Under the pieces are notes generated by a model. The model did not search any database. It was not told the origin of the DNA and was given only the letters and a program-made list of their open reading frames with translations. A stretch of DNA of 64,000 nt from UTCHB3 sp964625575 (GTDB lineage: Bacteria; Bacteroidota; Ignavibacteria; Ignavibacteriales; Ignavibacteriaceae). The translations under genes and the position numbers were made by a program. Shown here in pieces: positions 52,943 through 63,400 of the stretch; the stretch's first letter is position 1, and every line of letters begins with the position of its first letter. The DNA lies in assembly GCA_964625575.1 (NCBI GenBank), contig CAZVBQ010000003.1, positions 1-64,000 of the forward strand. Direction: 5' to 3'.

Positions 52943-54826
52943 CTACTTTAAAATCACCATCTTGCGGGTGAGCCTTGTCTTGCCCGCCTCCATTTGATAG
53001 AAATAAACCCCACTCGAGAGCCTTGCCTTACCGGCATCGAACTCAATCTCGTAATTACCGGCGCTCTTAATTTCATCAAACAGGGTTGTCACGAGACTCC
53101 CTGTAACGTCGTAAACCTTTATCACAACTCTTCCATCAGTCGGAACTGAAAAGTTGATCATTGTTGAAGGGTTGAATGGATTGGGGTAATTCTGGCTTAG
53201 CCGGTATTCACCGGGTAATTCAGTATCAATCTGTTCATTCTCACCACCAACCGATGTAACCACTACATCCGGTGACAGCTTCCTGTTCAGGATCAACATT
53301 GTCGCGTCGGCGATAACGTATTTACCCGGTTCAGCGAGTGAATTATCCACTTTCAGCACCGTCTTCTTCCCCGGGGTCAGGTAGACATCGCCCAGTTTTA
53401 CCCATGCCTTGTTGGCATTGTTCCGCTGACTCATCACCAATTCCGCCGTACCACCACTCGCGAATATCGTGTATTTCGCGCTATCTGTAAACAGAAAATT
53501 TGGTACCATGTAAGTATAAATGCTGTACCAGGCAGGCCACTCCACGTCAAACTGCCACTCGAAAGAGGCATCAACGGTATCCTTCGTCCAGTATATCTTA
53601 GGGTTGAACCCAAGAACATTCACCTGATCCCAATGACCTGTTTTAATGGTGTTTGTTGTGCTGTCCTCATTTATTATCGAACCTTTTGGCCGCCAAAGAT
53701 TATCACCGCGGTAAGGAAGTGTTGCCGGATCCTTGTATATTCTGCGCAAAGTATCCCCAAGCAAACCGTTATTTGCCTTCAGAGCTTCGTAAAAAAAGAT
53801 GCTCTCTCCTTTCACACCCTGAGCCCTGTTCTCCTGGATCGATTCCTTCAAAAGTTGCTGATCAATTACATAACTGCCTGCTTTTCCCAGCACTCCCGCA
53901 AAAAAGATATCTTTCTTACCAGCGGGAACATATTGAAGAGAGGAACCGAGTTCATATCTGTACGATATTATATCCTGCCGGTACAATTGCAGAATAAAAT
54001 TGTCGAGAAGTGTCGAGTCCATCCAGGTTTTTGAGTCCTGGAGGTAATTATCGTACCCCCATGGATAAACACTCGGAGCAACGGAGAGTATGTAATTCTC
54101 GCTGCGGGTCTTTACGCTGTCTCTCCATCTTTTAAGAAAAGCCGTGAGTTTATTTGCCCGCCATTTCTTCCAATTCTGATCGTAAAAGTTCGGTGAAGGG
54201 TTCTGCCCGTTATTCTCGGCTTTGTAGATCGAAACGGTGACGCTGTCGTAGCCTCCTTCAATCGGCATGGCGGGAAGCCTGTCGTCACCCTGCACTCCGT
54301 CAACTTCATAATTGTCCAATACTTCGCAGGTAAGCGAGATCAGAAAATCCTGCACTTCGGGATTTGTGCCTGCCATCCAGTCAAAACCATTTTTAACCAC
54401 AAGTTGTCCCTGAGCGTTTTTTGCCGCCCAATGTGGTTTGGCCGCGATGATATGCCCGCCGTTAAGAGAGTAGCTGGATGAAAATCCAAACTCAAACCAG
54501 GGAATTACTTCAATTCCATTCCGGTGAGCCTCAACAATCAGCTTTTTAAGGGGGTCACGACCGGCGAAGGCCGGGATGATCGGAACCTGGAAAATGGAAT
54601 CCATGATCCTGCTTGGGTAAAGGGTGTATCCCTTGTTCCAAACAACCGGAAAAACCACATTAACACCCACTGACGCAAGGTAATCCATCGCCGTGGCAAT
54701 TTTCGTGTCATCAAATAGCACATCACTGTCAACATTTGTGATCCATACGGCTCTCATTTCTTTCTTGGGTTGAGCGATCAGCAAAACCGGAAAAAGAACT
54801 AAAAACAAAAATAATCTTTCGCGCAT
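52943..54826 (-). CDS. GHL10-type family 10-like glycosyl hydrolase, T9SS cargo
   Basis: This 627-residue protein has a signal peptide (LFLFLVLFPVLLIAQ). Residues about 22-370 are a GHL10 (DUF187) barrel: MRAVWITNVDSDVLFD, FPVVWNKGYTLYPSRI, GIEVIPWFEFGFSSSY and YEVDGVQGDDRLPAMP with the probable acidic residues. A beta-sandwich linker with a golvesin-like look (DATMLILNRKLSPDVVV) precedes a type A T9SS domain (YPNPFNPSTMINFS ... SSGVYFYQMEAG). It is closely related to the next upstream gene, with only four bases between them. GHL10 members have been linked to peptidoglycan or glycan cleavage; the substrate is not known. Confidence 0.9.
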   Translation of the reverse strand: MRERLFLFLVLFPVLLIAQPKKEMRAVWITNVDSDVLFDDTKIATAMDYLASVGVNVVFPVVWNKGYTLYPSRIMDSIFQVPIIPAFAGRDPLKKLIVEAHRNGIEVIPWFEFGFSSSYSLNGGHIIAAKPHWAAKNAQGQLVVKNGFDWMAGTNPEVQDFLISLTCEVLDNYEVDGVQGDDRLPAMPIEGGYDSVTVSIYKAENNGQNPSPNFYDQNWKKWRANKLTAFLKRWRDSVKTRSENYILSVAPSVYPWGYDNYLQDSKTWMDSTLLDNFILQLYRQDIISYRYELGSSLQYVPAGKKDIFFAGVLGKAGSYVIDQQLLKESIQENRAQGVKGESIFFYEALKANNGLLGDTLRRIYKDPATLPYRGDNLWRPKGSIINEDSTTNTIKTGHWDQVNVLGFNPKIYWTKDTVDASFEWQFDVEWPAWYSIYTYMVPNFLFTDSAKYTIFASGGTAELVMSQRNNANKAWVKLGDVYLTPGKKTVLKVDNSLAEPGKYVIADATMLILNRKLSPDVVVTSVGGENEQIDTELPGEYRLSQNYPNPFNPSTMINFSVPTDGRVVIKVYDVTGSLVTTLFDEIKSAGNYEIEFDAGKARLSSGVYFYQMEAGKTRLTRKMVILK

Positions 54827-54830
54827 ATAC

Positions 54831-56033
54831 CTATTGCATTAATTTAGGGAAGTTAACCCTGTCTGGATAGATCCTCGTCTTGAAGAGATCCTTGAAGTTC
54901 TTGAGTCCTTCGTAGAAGAAGAAGACCTCGCCGCCAATTCCGGCTTTTCTGTTCTCCTCGATCATTTGAAGTAAAAATTCCGACTCCGGATAATAGGATC
55001 CGAGTTTGATCAAAATGCCAGGATAATAAATATGCTCCTTCCCTTTCGGGATGTTATAGAAATCGGAGTGAAGTGTCGAGGTATAAGCTTCAATGCTTTT
55101 TCTGTAAACCTGTGGACATAAAAGTTCTACAATACCTCTCCTTGCCCACTCGGGCCAATCCTGTAGGTATTCGTCTTTTGAAAAGGGATATATCGAGGGA
55201 GAGAGTGAAATTAGCACTTCAGGTTTTATCGATTTTACGGTTTTGTGCAGCTTTTCACCGAATTCAGTCATAAGATCGGCCCTGAACTGAAGCCAGTCCG
55301 GTTCATACTGATCAGCAGGGGGCTCCTTGCCGTTTCTTGCAGCTTTATAAAGCCCAACCGTGTATGGGTCATACCCACTCTCTGAAGGCATGGCGGGGAG
55401 CCGGTCATCTCCTTGAACCCCGTCAACATCATAATTTGTAACCACTTCTTTTATGAGTGAGAGCATGAAATCCTGAACTTCGGGCAGAAAACCGTTCATC
55501 CACTCGAAACCGTTTTTGGTGACCAGTTCTCCATTCCTGTTAAGGGCCTTCCAGTGGGGTTTCATGGCGAGCAGATGTCCCCCGTTGGCTTTGAAAGAGG
55601 AGGCAAAACCGAACTCAAACCAGGGTATAACTTTAATTCCATTGTCGTGAGCTTCTTCTATCAGCTCTTTCAGAGGATCCCTGCCGGCAAAATTTGAGTC
55701 GATTTCTATCCCAAATTCCTTTTTCATTACCGTGCTTGGGTAGAGGGTGTATCCTTTGTTCCAGACCACCGGAAAAATGGTGTTAAAACCCATCTCCCTG
55801 CAGTTTTTTACGGCTTCAACAATTCCGGCCTTTGAGTTCAGAACCTTACTATCAACGTTTGTCAACCAGACACCCCGGACAGCACTCCGGCCGGACGCAC
55901 TCGACTGGTTTGATGTTTCGCCGGACATTCCGGCATCAGAACCTTTGTTTGACGACTGTGGAACACTTCCACAGCCCGCGAACAAGATTGCCAGCACTCC
56001 CAGCATAACCGTGACTTGGAACCTGTAAACCAT
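54831..56033 (-). CDS. GHL10-type family 10-like glycosyl hydrolase, lipoprotein
   Basis: This 400-residue paralogue of the adjacent secreted enzyme has a lipobox signal (LGVLAILFAGC), so it should be lipid-anchored. The barrel is nearly the same: VRGVWLTNVDSKVLNS, FPVVWNKGYTLYPSTV, KVIPWFEFGFASSF, YDVDGVQGDDRLPAMPSESGYD and ELLCPQVYRKSIEAY. It ends after the barrel and has no sorting domain, so it represents the catalytic module alone. It starts on the last base of the upstream barrel-protein stop (TGATG) and belongs to the seven-gene locus. Confidence 0.9.
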   Translation of the reverse strand: MVYRFQVTVMLGVLAILFAGCGSVPQSSNKGSDAGMSGETSNQSSASGRSAVRGVWLTNVDSKVLNSKAGIVEAVKNCREMGFNTIFPVVWNKGYTLYPSTVMKKEFGIEIDSNFAGRDPLKELIEEAHDNGIKVIPWFEFGFASSFKANGGHLLAMKPHWKALNRNGELVTKNGFEWMNGFLPEVQDFMLSLIKEVVTNYDVDGVQGDDRLPAMPSESGYDPYTVGLYKAARNGKEPPADQYEPDWLQFRADLMTEFGEKLHKTVKSIKPEVLISLSPSIYPFSKDEYLQDWPEWARRGIVELLCPQVYRKSIEAYTSTLHSDFYNIPKGKEHIYYPGILIKLGSYYPESEFLLQMIEENRKAGIGGEVFFFYEGLKNFKDLFKTRIYPDRVNFPKLMQ

Positions 56034-56728
56034 CAGAATCGTGCCCTCAAATTGGCTTTAAGCTCGATCATCTGCATAGATGCCACGTTTTCAAAGTCGA
56101 GTTTAAGAGTCGACCACAGTTCACCCAGTATGTTCTTGTAGTTCGCGGAAATGGAGAACCAAACGGGATCAAAGACCTGGATCCCAACTTCCACACCTGC
56201 ATTGAATGTGCCGCTCCAGTCCTCCTGATCCAATGAAGGAACTGCAAGCACTTCCTGAAGTTTGGTTACACCCGCTGTATCCGGCGCGAAAAGTGAATCG
56301 GAGTAGCTGCCTCGTGAAAACTTCCAGTAATAAACGCCAAAACCGAGGTTAAGTTTGGTTTCATACCAACTGTCACGAAGCAGATAATAATCAGCCTGTA
56401 CTGAGGCTCCGTAAGCCTTCAGATCCATTCTAAGTGATTTAATCGGATAAGTAAACGTTTTCTGTTGTGTACCGATCAAATACTCACGGTCAACGAACAT
56501 TTTGTCTTCATTGAGCTTGTCGAAAATGACGTACTCAAGTTTCCCGCTCCAGCTCCACTTCGCTGACACCTCCTTGGTAAAAGAAGCCGAAGTTGAATAT
56601 CCCGGACTGAATCTGTTCTTAAGCTCACCCACGGGCGAGAGGTATGAAAATCCCACCCCCGCGGACCATTTGCCTTGAGCCATTATTCCTGTAGCCAGGA
56701 TCACAAAAATTGCAATAAATCTTTTCAT
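56033..56728 (-). CDS. Predicted outer-membrane beta-barrel protein, unknown family
   Basis: This 231-residue protein has a signal peptide (FIAIFVILATGIMAQ). It has alternating hydrophobic/polar strands throughout (WSGKLEYVIF, LNLGFGVYYWKFS, AGVEVGIQVFDPVWFSISANY) and ends MQMIELKANLRARF, the terminal Phe typical of barrels. No family is recognised. It is one base from the lipoprotein hydrolase gene and seven bases from the next upstream barrel gene. It may be a structural or channel part of the locus. Confidence 0.75.
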   Translation of the reverse strand: MKRFIAIFVILATGIMAQGKWSAGVGFSYLSPVGELKNRFSPGYSTSASFTKEVSAKWSWSGKLEYVIFDKLNEDKMFVDREYLIGTQQKTFTYPIKSLRMDLKAYGASVQADYYLLRDSWYETKLNLGFGVYYWKFSRGSYSDSLFAPDTAGVTKLQEVLAVPSLDQEDWSGTFNAGVEVGIQVFDPVWFSISANYKNILGELWSTLKLDFENVASMQMIELKANLRARF

Positions 56729-56735
56729 ATTCTGA

Positions 56736-57452
56736 TCAATAACTGAATGAAAGTCCTAATTTGAAGTTCAGGTTGTTCCTGAACGGCAGTTCACTGTACC
56801 CCATCCCGTCGGTTTCAACGAAATAGGTATAGTTGAGGTCACCTGTCAAGCTCACATAGTCGAATACCGGATACTTCAGTGAGAGTCCCCCATGAAGCAT
56901 TAATGGATTCCCGTATTTCGATGGGGCAAAATTCCGGTAATTATAGTTGAATTGCGCGTCAAGTTTTGAAAGTTTCTTGGTCCAATCTTCGACCACGTAA
57001 AACCACCGGGTAAAGAAGAGAATACCTGCACCGGCATACGGCTTGATACTCAGGTCGCCCAATTTGGCTTCGTAACCAACCATCAAAGATACCGGTAAAG
57101 TGTTCATTCCCTGTGTAGGAGTTATGGTCAACTTGTATTTTGCCGTGTCAGTTAGATCCGCTCTGATACTGCCATAGTATCTGTTATCCCAAAAATTCCA
57201 CTTCCATTGGGTCAAGGCGGAATCCTGATCGATTGAATACGATTGATAACCGGCAACAATTGAGATGTAAAAGTTGTCGAAGGTCTTGAAGTTCACTTTT
57301 ACTCCGCCACCAAATCCACTTGCTTTTGTTAAAGCATATTTCAGTGAGCCGGCAGTTGAGAAAGAACCCGTGACTTCGATGTCAGATAGCTGCGCTTTTA
57401 ATCCGGTGGATAACAAAAGCACAAGAAAGAATGTGGTAATTCTGTTTTTCAT
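56736..57452 (-). CDS. Predicted outer-membrane beta-barrel protein, unknown family
   Basis: This 238-residue protein has a signal peptide (ITTFFLVLLLSTGLKAQ). The strand pattern (NFYISIVAGYQSY, LPVSLMVGYEAKLGDL, YAGAGILFFTRWFYV, NNLNFKLGLSFSY) and the aromatic C-terminus indicate an eight- to ten-strand barrel. It shows no obvious similarity to the neighbouring barrel beyond topology. It lies ten bases after the PorV/PorQ-family gene, in the same transcript. Confidence 0.75.
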   Translation of the reverse strand: MKNRITTFFLVLLLSTGLKAQLSDIEVTGSFSTAGSLKYALTKASGFGGGVKVNFKTFDNFYISIVAGYQSYSIDQDSALTQWKWNFWDNRYYGSIRADLTDTAKYKLTITPTQGMNTLPVSLMVGYEAKLGDLSIKPYAGAGILFFTRWFYVVEDWTKKLSKLDAQFNYNYRNFAPSKYGNPLMLHGGLSLKYPVFDYVSLTGDLNYTYFVETDGMGYSELPFRNNLNFKLGLSFSY

Positions 57453-57462
57453 TTCATCCTCC

Positions 57463-58401
57463 TCAATAATTCAGATTTAATGTAAAACGAAGGATGTTGC
57501 CAAGACGGCCATAGTCGGCAAAGGAAAAATCGGCCGAAACAGGGATCTGAGTCGACGGGCTTACCCCGACACCCACGCTCCAGGTCTCCTCATCGTAGAA
57601 GAATTTGTACCCTCCACGAAGCATGACCATGTTTTTCCAGCCTATCTCAAGTCCGGCATTCATTCTTTCATCACCATCATTCGGGTGAAGGGCTTCAACA
57701 ATTCCTGTAACCCTGTACTCCGATTTCATATCGCCAAGTATCTCCGCTGCCAGTCCAAGTTTGAGAACGGAGGGCATCTTGAACGGATCGTTGATATACT
57801 TGGTCTCGACTCCAAAATTCTGGATCGAAGCACCAATTCTGAGGGATTTAAATCCGGTGTAATAGAGCACTCCTCCGTCGAACAGAACGTTGCTGGCGGA
57901 GTAATCATCAATACCTTCCCTGACGTATTTCACAGTCAATCCGAAAGAGAATTTATCGGTCAGCGCTCTTGAATAGCTGAGCCCAAGGGCGATCGCGTTG
58001 GCTGAGAAGTTGCCCAGCACATCATACACTTTCTGTCCGGTGGTTTTCTTTGTTTTCTTCATCGTGCCATAATCAACAGCCACGGCACTGAGCGCAAAAA
58101 CTCCAAAGTCGGAATTATAGGCATACGCTGCCGCGTAGTGTTTAATCTCTGCAATCCATGGGGAATATGAAGCGGAGAACGAGTGTTGCCCCTGATTGAA
58201 GCCCAAACCGGCCGCATTCGAGAATACAGACGATGCACCCATATCAGAAAGGGCAACTGACGACTCACCCAAAGCCGCGCTTCTTGCAGAAACTGGGATT
58301 TGAAGGAAAACAAAACCGGCCGTCGCGGTCTTCTTGAACTCCTGCGCGAAGAGCAGGGGCTGCATGATAAGAAGCAAAAGGATAAAATTTTTCAGTTTCA
58401 T
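57463..58401 (-). CDS. PorV/PorQ family outer-membrane protein
   Basis: This is a 312-residue protein from the ATG at 58401; a GTG at 58413 overlaps the previous stop. The signal peptide (NFILLLLIMQPLLFAQ) is followed by the PorV/PorQ hallmark SARSAALGESSVALSDMGA and VFSNAAGLGF, then a barrel. PorV in Porphyromonas shuttles T9SS cargo from the translocon to the sortase; PorQ-type relatives are also linked to the system. Its place between a sorting-domain protein and a T9SS-tagged hydrolase gene supports a secretion role, but family members are numerous and not all are T9SS parts. Confidence 0.88.
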   Translation of the reverse strand: MKLKNFILLLLIMQPLLFAQEFKKTATAGFVFLQIPVSARSAALGESSVALSDMGASSVFSNAAGLGFNQGQHSFSASYSPWIAEIKHYAAAYAYNSDFGVFALSAVAVDYGTMKKTKKTTGQKVYDVLGNFSANAIALGLSYSRALTDKFSFGLTVKYVREGIDDYSASNVLFDGGVLYYTGFKSLRIGASIQNFGVETKYINDPFKMPSVLKLGLAAEILGDMKSEYRVTGIVEALHPNDGDERMNAGLEIGWKNMVMLRGGYKFFYDEETWSVGVGVSPSTQIPVSADFSFADYGRLGNILRFTLNLNY

Positions 58402-58409
58402 AACTCTTA

Positions 58410-60446
58410 TCACCTCACGATCGCGAATTTACCGGTGGAATTACCATACTGCGACTCTACATGAAAAATGTAGACACCGCTTTCAACGTACTGCCCGTAG
58501 TCGGTTACCTGATTCCATGTAACTATTCCACCCCTGTTGGCGTCAACATTAATGGTTTTTACCAGATCACCCCTTACTGTGTAAATTCTGATAACGCTCG
58601 GATTCGGTACATTTACGAACTGTATCTGATCAGCTTCACCGGGCTGACTTGACCCCTCACCAATAACGAAGGGGTTAGGAACAACAAGCACTTCATTCAC
58701 GTTGGCGGGAGCGGGAAGTGTTGCCAGGAACGGCCGTGTGGTCCTGTTCGCGAAGATCGATGTTTCCATCGCGGGCACCCGTACCGTGTTACCCGTCTCG
58801 GGGAATCTCTGCGTGGGATTTATCGTCCAGAAAGCCTTGCCTGTATCATAAGCGGTGATCGAATAGTAGTAGCCTGTACCGATCTGAACGGTCGAGTCAA
58901 TGTAAGAGTATGTTGTCCCCGTGTTATAAACGGGATCACCCTTCTTGATATCGGCAATCATGGTCCAAGGGCCAACGGGTAGAAAATCGGAACGGTAGAT
59001 CCTGTATCCCGCGAGGTCAAGCACTCCGTCATCGGGATCAGGGATTGCTTCAACACTGTTTTCCCAGGTGATGACATTCGCCACCTTCCTCTCTGCTCCC
59101 TGATAAAAGTTCACATTGAACTTCGGAGCAGCCGGTGGATCAGGATGATTGAATTTATTGTCGTAAGTGAGCTGTGCCCTTCTTACGGCAGGAATAAAGT
59201 TTTGCGTATAACTCTGATTGAAAATCACGCTCGGCGAGATTGTTTTGTCGAGAGCATAAGAATAATCCATTCCGGCAACTATCTCAGCCAAAACTATCTT
59301 TACGGTGTCGCCCGGTTTCATTTCCCATGGACCCAGTGACATAACCGACCATTTTCTGGCATTGTTGATAAATGTAGTATCTGTGAGGTTCCGCGGAAAC
59401 TGAACAAACCTGAAAAGATTTGTCGGGTACTTTATCGCGCGGTATTTATCCTCATTGTATCCGGCAACACCATTGAAAGGGCCGGAAAGATCGAGAGTGG
59501 TCTCACCCTGTGACCAGCCAAGTTTGGTCTCGTCAACACGAGTCGCGATGCCGGTTGAATCCGGCGAAGAATAAACAAGTTTTACTCCGGCATAACCCGG
59601 TGCAAGCCATTCACCTTGTGGAATGCCATTTACCACTCTTCCTAGCGAATTTGTGAAACCATAGTTGGCATTTTCAGCCTGAAAAAGCTTGTTGGTTCTG
59701 TCATAAACAACCTTGGTGTTTCTTGCACCATTGGTTTCCTGAGGGAAGAGAACCCTCCATGACCTTGAGTTTGCCTGCATGGCATAAGTGAGAAGCATCT
59801 GCACGCCGTGCAGGGTGTCGGTCACGTTTTTTGCCGGATAAGCTGCTTTGATCTCGGAAGAGATGTTGATAAAATAATATTCGTAAAGAATATAGTTTTC
59901 ATCCCTTTTCGAGCCACTCCATTGGTGCGCCCTTCTTACAACCCTTAAAGGGAGCTGAAGTTCATCCGACTGATTCGGAGTGTAGAAATTCGGGTTATAC
60001 TCCCAAATTGATTCGACAACCTCCTCACCTACCAGCGGATTTGCCTGTAGCCAGTAGTTTTCACCGGAAGGAAACAATTTCCTGTGCGTTTTGAGCGAAT
60101 ATTTGGATGAAGTTTCTGTTGAAACAGATGCGCCATAGATCGCCCAGTCTTCCACTGTGATAACCGAGTCTTTTTTATTCTTGGCACCTATCCAAAATCC
60201 ACCTGTAGCCATGTGACTGGCTGTTCCACCGATATTTTCAGCGATCCAGGATGCATCAAACCCGGGCCAGTCAAGTGTTGGTCCGGTGGGAGCCCAGTTA
60301 TTGTACGCTGGACCCGATTTTGAGGGTGAGAGCGAGTGCCACAAAGCTCCCCTGTTCAGAATGAGCAAAGGTGATTCCACCTGAGCATACACTCCTGAAA
60401 CCAGAACGAGCATCAGCAATAATATTTTAAATTTAACTCTTGTCAT
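58410..60446 (-). CDS. Large secreted protein with FN3-like module and C-terminal sorting-like domain
   Basis: The protein is 678 residues from the ATG at 60446; the longer frame starts inside the upstream receptor gene and lacks a signal. A signal peptide (FKILLLMLVLVSGVYAQ) is followed by a long conserved-looking body (APTGPTLDWPGFDASWIAENIGGTASHMATGGFWIGA is quoted only as GGTASHMATGGFWIGA). A fibronectin-III-like segment lies near residue 490 (DLAGYRIYRSD ... YYYSITAYDTG), and the C-terminal VVPNPF ... IRIYTVRGDLVKTI ... ESGVYIFHVESQ is a FlgD/T9SS-like fold. I do not recognise the body. It lies 19 bases after the receptor gene. Confidence 0.8.
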   Translation of the reverse strand: MTRVKFKILLLMLVLVSGVYAQVESPLLILNRGALWHSLSPSKSGPAYNNWAPTGPTLDWPGFDASWIAENIGGTASHMATGGFWIGAKNKKDSVITVEDWAIYGASVSTETSSKYSLKTHRKLFPSGENYWLQANPLVGEEVVESIWEYNPNFYTPNQSDELQLPLRVVRRAHQWSGSKRDENYILYEYYFINISSEIKAAYPAKNVTDTLHGVQMLLTYAMQANSRSWRVLFPQETNGARNTKVVYDRTNKLFQAENANYGFTNSLGRVVNGIPQGEWLAPGYAGVKLVYSSPDSTGIATRVDETKLGWSQGETTLDLSGPFNGVAGYNEDKYRAIKYPTNLFRFVQFPRNLTDTTFINNARKWSVMSLGPWEMKPGDTVKIVLAEIVAGMDYSYALDKTISPSVIFNQSYTQNFIPAVRRAQLTYDNKFNHPDPPAAPKFNVNFYQGAERKVANVITWENSVEAIPDPDDGVLDLAGYRIYRSDFLPVGPWTMIADIKKGDPVYNTGTTYSYIDSTVQIGTGYYYSITAYDTGKAFWTINPTQRFPETGNTVRVPAMETSIFANRTTRPFLATLPAPANVNEVLVVPNPFVIGEGSSQPGEADQIQFVNVPNPSVIRIYTVRGDLVKTINVDANRGGIVTWNQVTDYGQYVESGVYIFHVESQYGNSTGKFAIVR

Positions 60447-60465
60447 GTTTTGCAATACCTTGATT

Positions 60466-63400
60466 TTAGAAACCAAATCCGATTGTGAAGAAAACCTGCC
60501 TCGGAATATTTTTGAAAGCCTTGTAGAAAGAGGAAATGTAGCTGATCCTTGAAGGATCGTTACCCGGTTGATCGATGGTGGTACCGTCTTCAACCCAGTT
60601 GATAAGGTCATTTCCGGTCACAGGTGTAAGCCACTTGTTGTCGAACAGGTTCATGATCCTGAGTCCGATAACAAACCGGTATCCCCCTTCAAGTACTACA
60701 TTCTTCGTAAAGTTTACGTCAAAGTTCGACTCAAGTGGATAACGCCTGTTATTAACAATATCCTTCAGATCGAACGAAGTACGGTAAGTGAATGGAGTAC
60801 CTGACTGTACGGAGTAAATGAAACTTATACTTGAGTTTTCAAGAAGATTCACACCGAATAATTCGGGGCCTTCTCCCGTTCCCCAGTTATACTGAAGAAG
60901 GGCTCTGAAATTGTGTGTCCTGTCGTTTCCTGACAGAAACTCACCTGTATAATCACGTGATTCCGCGGCGGCTGAGGCAGTCGGATAAATCACCTGAGCA
61001 CCATAGTTACCTTCCGAGGTTTGCGAGATGCTGTATGTGAGTCTGTACATCCAGTTCTTCGGATTCACTTTTTCAAGGGAAATTTCAAATCCGAGGGTGG
61101 CACCGAAAGCATTGTTCGAGAAGGTTGTGTAATTGAACAGCGGCGTATTATCGGATGTGTAGGCTGATGGACTGTTCAGCACAGTACCTGTAAAGGCGGC
61201 ATATCTTAAAAGGCCGATCTGCGACACCCTGTCGTTGTAGTAAAGGGCGAGGTCGATCCTGTTATCATCATCGATCAACTGCTGAAGTCCGAACTCATAT
61301 TGAATAGTTTTCTTTGGCTCAAGATTCGCGTTTCCATAACCCACGATTCCCTTGTTTCCACGGTTCGAGAGTGCCTGGCTGAATGTTGGCATCGAAGTAA
61401 AGTGACCATATTGAAGCCTGAAAGCAGTGTTTTCTCCGATCGGGAATGAAAGCCCGATCCTTGGGAGGAGCATAAAGTAGGTCTTCGATTTCTCAGTGCT
61501 CAGGTTGCCTGTCTCTGGTCCTTCGGTTCCCACGTATACAATATTAAAGGGATCAACCGGAATATCGGAGCCAAAATTGTAAGCCTCGGCCCTCACACCG
61601 ATATTGGCGATCATTCCTTCATATTCCATCTTGTCCTGGATGTAAAAGGCAATATTGTAGGGCTGGGCAGTGTAATACTCCGCGACACCGGTTGTGGCGA
61701 CGAGGGCATTAGCCTTAAAGCGCGAGTTTACACCATTGTTGTAGAGATCCCAGTAGTAGAGGCGCAATCCGGCTTTCAAAAGATTGCCCTGGTTGATCTG
61801 ACTGGTAAAATCGAGGTTTGCAGCCCAGTATTCGGTTCTTGTATCCTGATAGTAAAGGGTACTGAACGCGTCAGGAGCCCTGAAGTATTGGGTGTCCCAC
61901 CAAGCGCCCGGCTTAAGAAGATTACCACCATTTACGTCGTAAAGTGAGTCAAGAACATCCCTTTGCTGCGAATAACTTGTCAGATACTCGTAAGGAAGTT
62001 CATATTTTTCACTCATGTGAGTGATCGTGGCTTCAAAAAACGACTTGGCATCGATCGTGTAAACGTAGTTCAGACTTTGAGTAACCGTCTGCTCCGTTCT
62101 GATTGGATCGATCAACACGTAATATTTATACGAAGTGGAAGGTGGCGAGAAAGCCAAACCTGCCCATCTGATATCGCTTGAGCCAGACCAAATGCCTCCC
62201 CTGTAAAGCTGGTAACCGAGCAAAAGCTTCAATTTATGAGCAGTAGTAGGGGTGTATGTGAGGTTCAACATGTAATTCTGTGAGATCTGATCCTTCTCCG
62301 AGGTGGGAAGCCTGGTAGGGTTCTTCTTGTATTCACCGGAGAAGAAAAACTTCAGTTTATCGGGGTCTTTTCCGAGCGGACCACCAATTCCAACCATCAC
62401 TTTTGTGTAGGCTCTTTCACGATAGTCGTAAACTCCCAACGGATTGTTGTCTCCCGGGGTGTGGTTGTTCAACCAGGTATTATAAGCCCAGTTTATCTCC
62501 CTGTCGAGGATGCTGTTCCAGGCATTGATCTGATCGGGTGTGGCTGTGCCATTCCTGACTTTGTCATAAAGCCATTTGTATCTGCCTTCGGAGGTTATTC
62601 CAAGATCCTGGAGAAAGAACGAGGAGTCACGGTACGCCATCCACCTGTCAAGCGTGCCCCACCTCTGCCACTCATAAAGTGATTTATCGTATAGATACGT
62701 GCCAAAGTGGTACTGACCCGGTGGTCTGTACTCCACTCTGACCTCACCGGAGAGACGGGGTGAACCTTCCTTCAGAACAACTTTCACAACACCGGCCTGA
62801 GCGTTGCCATATTCAGCGGAAAAACCGCCCGAAATAAGCTGCATCTGCTGAACACCGATCGGGTTAACGTCGTATTTCCACGAGTTGTCCGCTTTCTCAA
62901 CGCCGAACGAACCGGGCGATGTGGTGGCTGAATTTATCTGGTCAACACCGTTGATCTGATAATTCACTTCATAAGAACCCGATCCCCTCACGGAGTAGGT
63001 GCCTTTTTCGTTCTTTTGGAATCCGGCGGTAAGATCAAGTATGCCACGCAGACCTTCGATGGGAGCGGCTTCAATTTGATCATTATCGATCGTCGATGAT
63101 GATGAGGTTTGATCTTTGATGATCTTCGGCTTTTCAGCCACAACAACCACTTCATCCATTTCAAGTGTCGATTGTTTCAGTTTTACGTCAAGCTGTGTCG
63201 TCCGGTCGATGAAGATCTCGACGTTCGATACGAGATACTTCGCGTATCCCACGTAACTTGCCGTAACCGAGTACTTACCGGCGGGAATATTAAGAATAAA
63301 ATATTTACCATCGATGTCTGAAACACCTCCAAGGTTCGTTCCGTCAATCCTGACGGCAACCCCGGGCAGCCTTTCGCCCGTTTGAGCGTCCCGGATCTCT

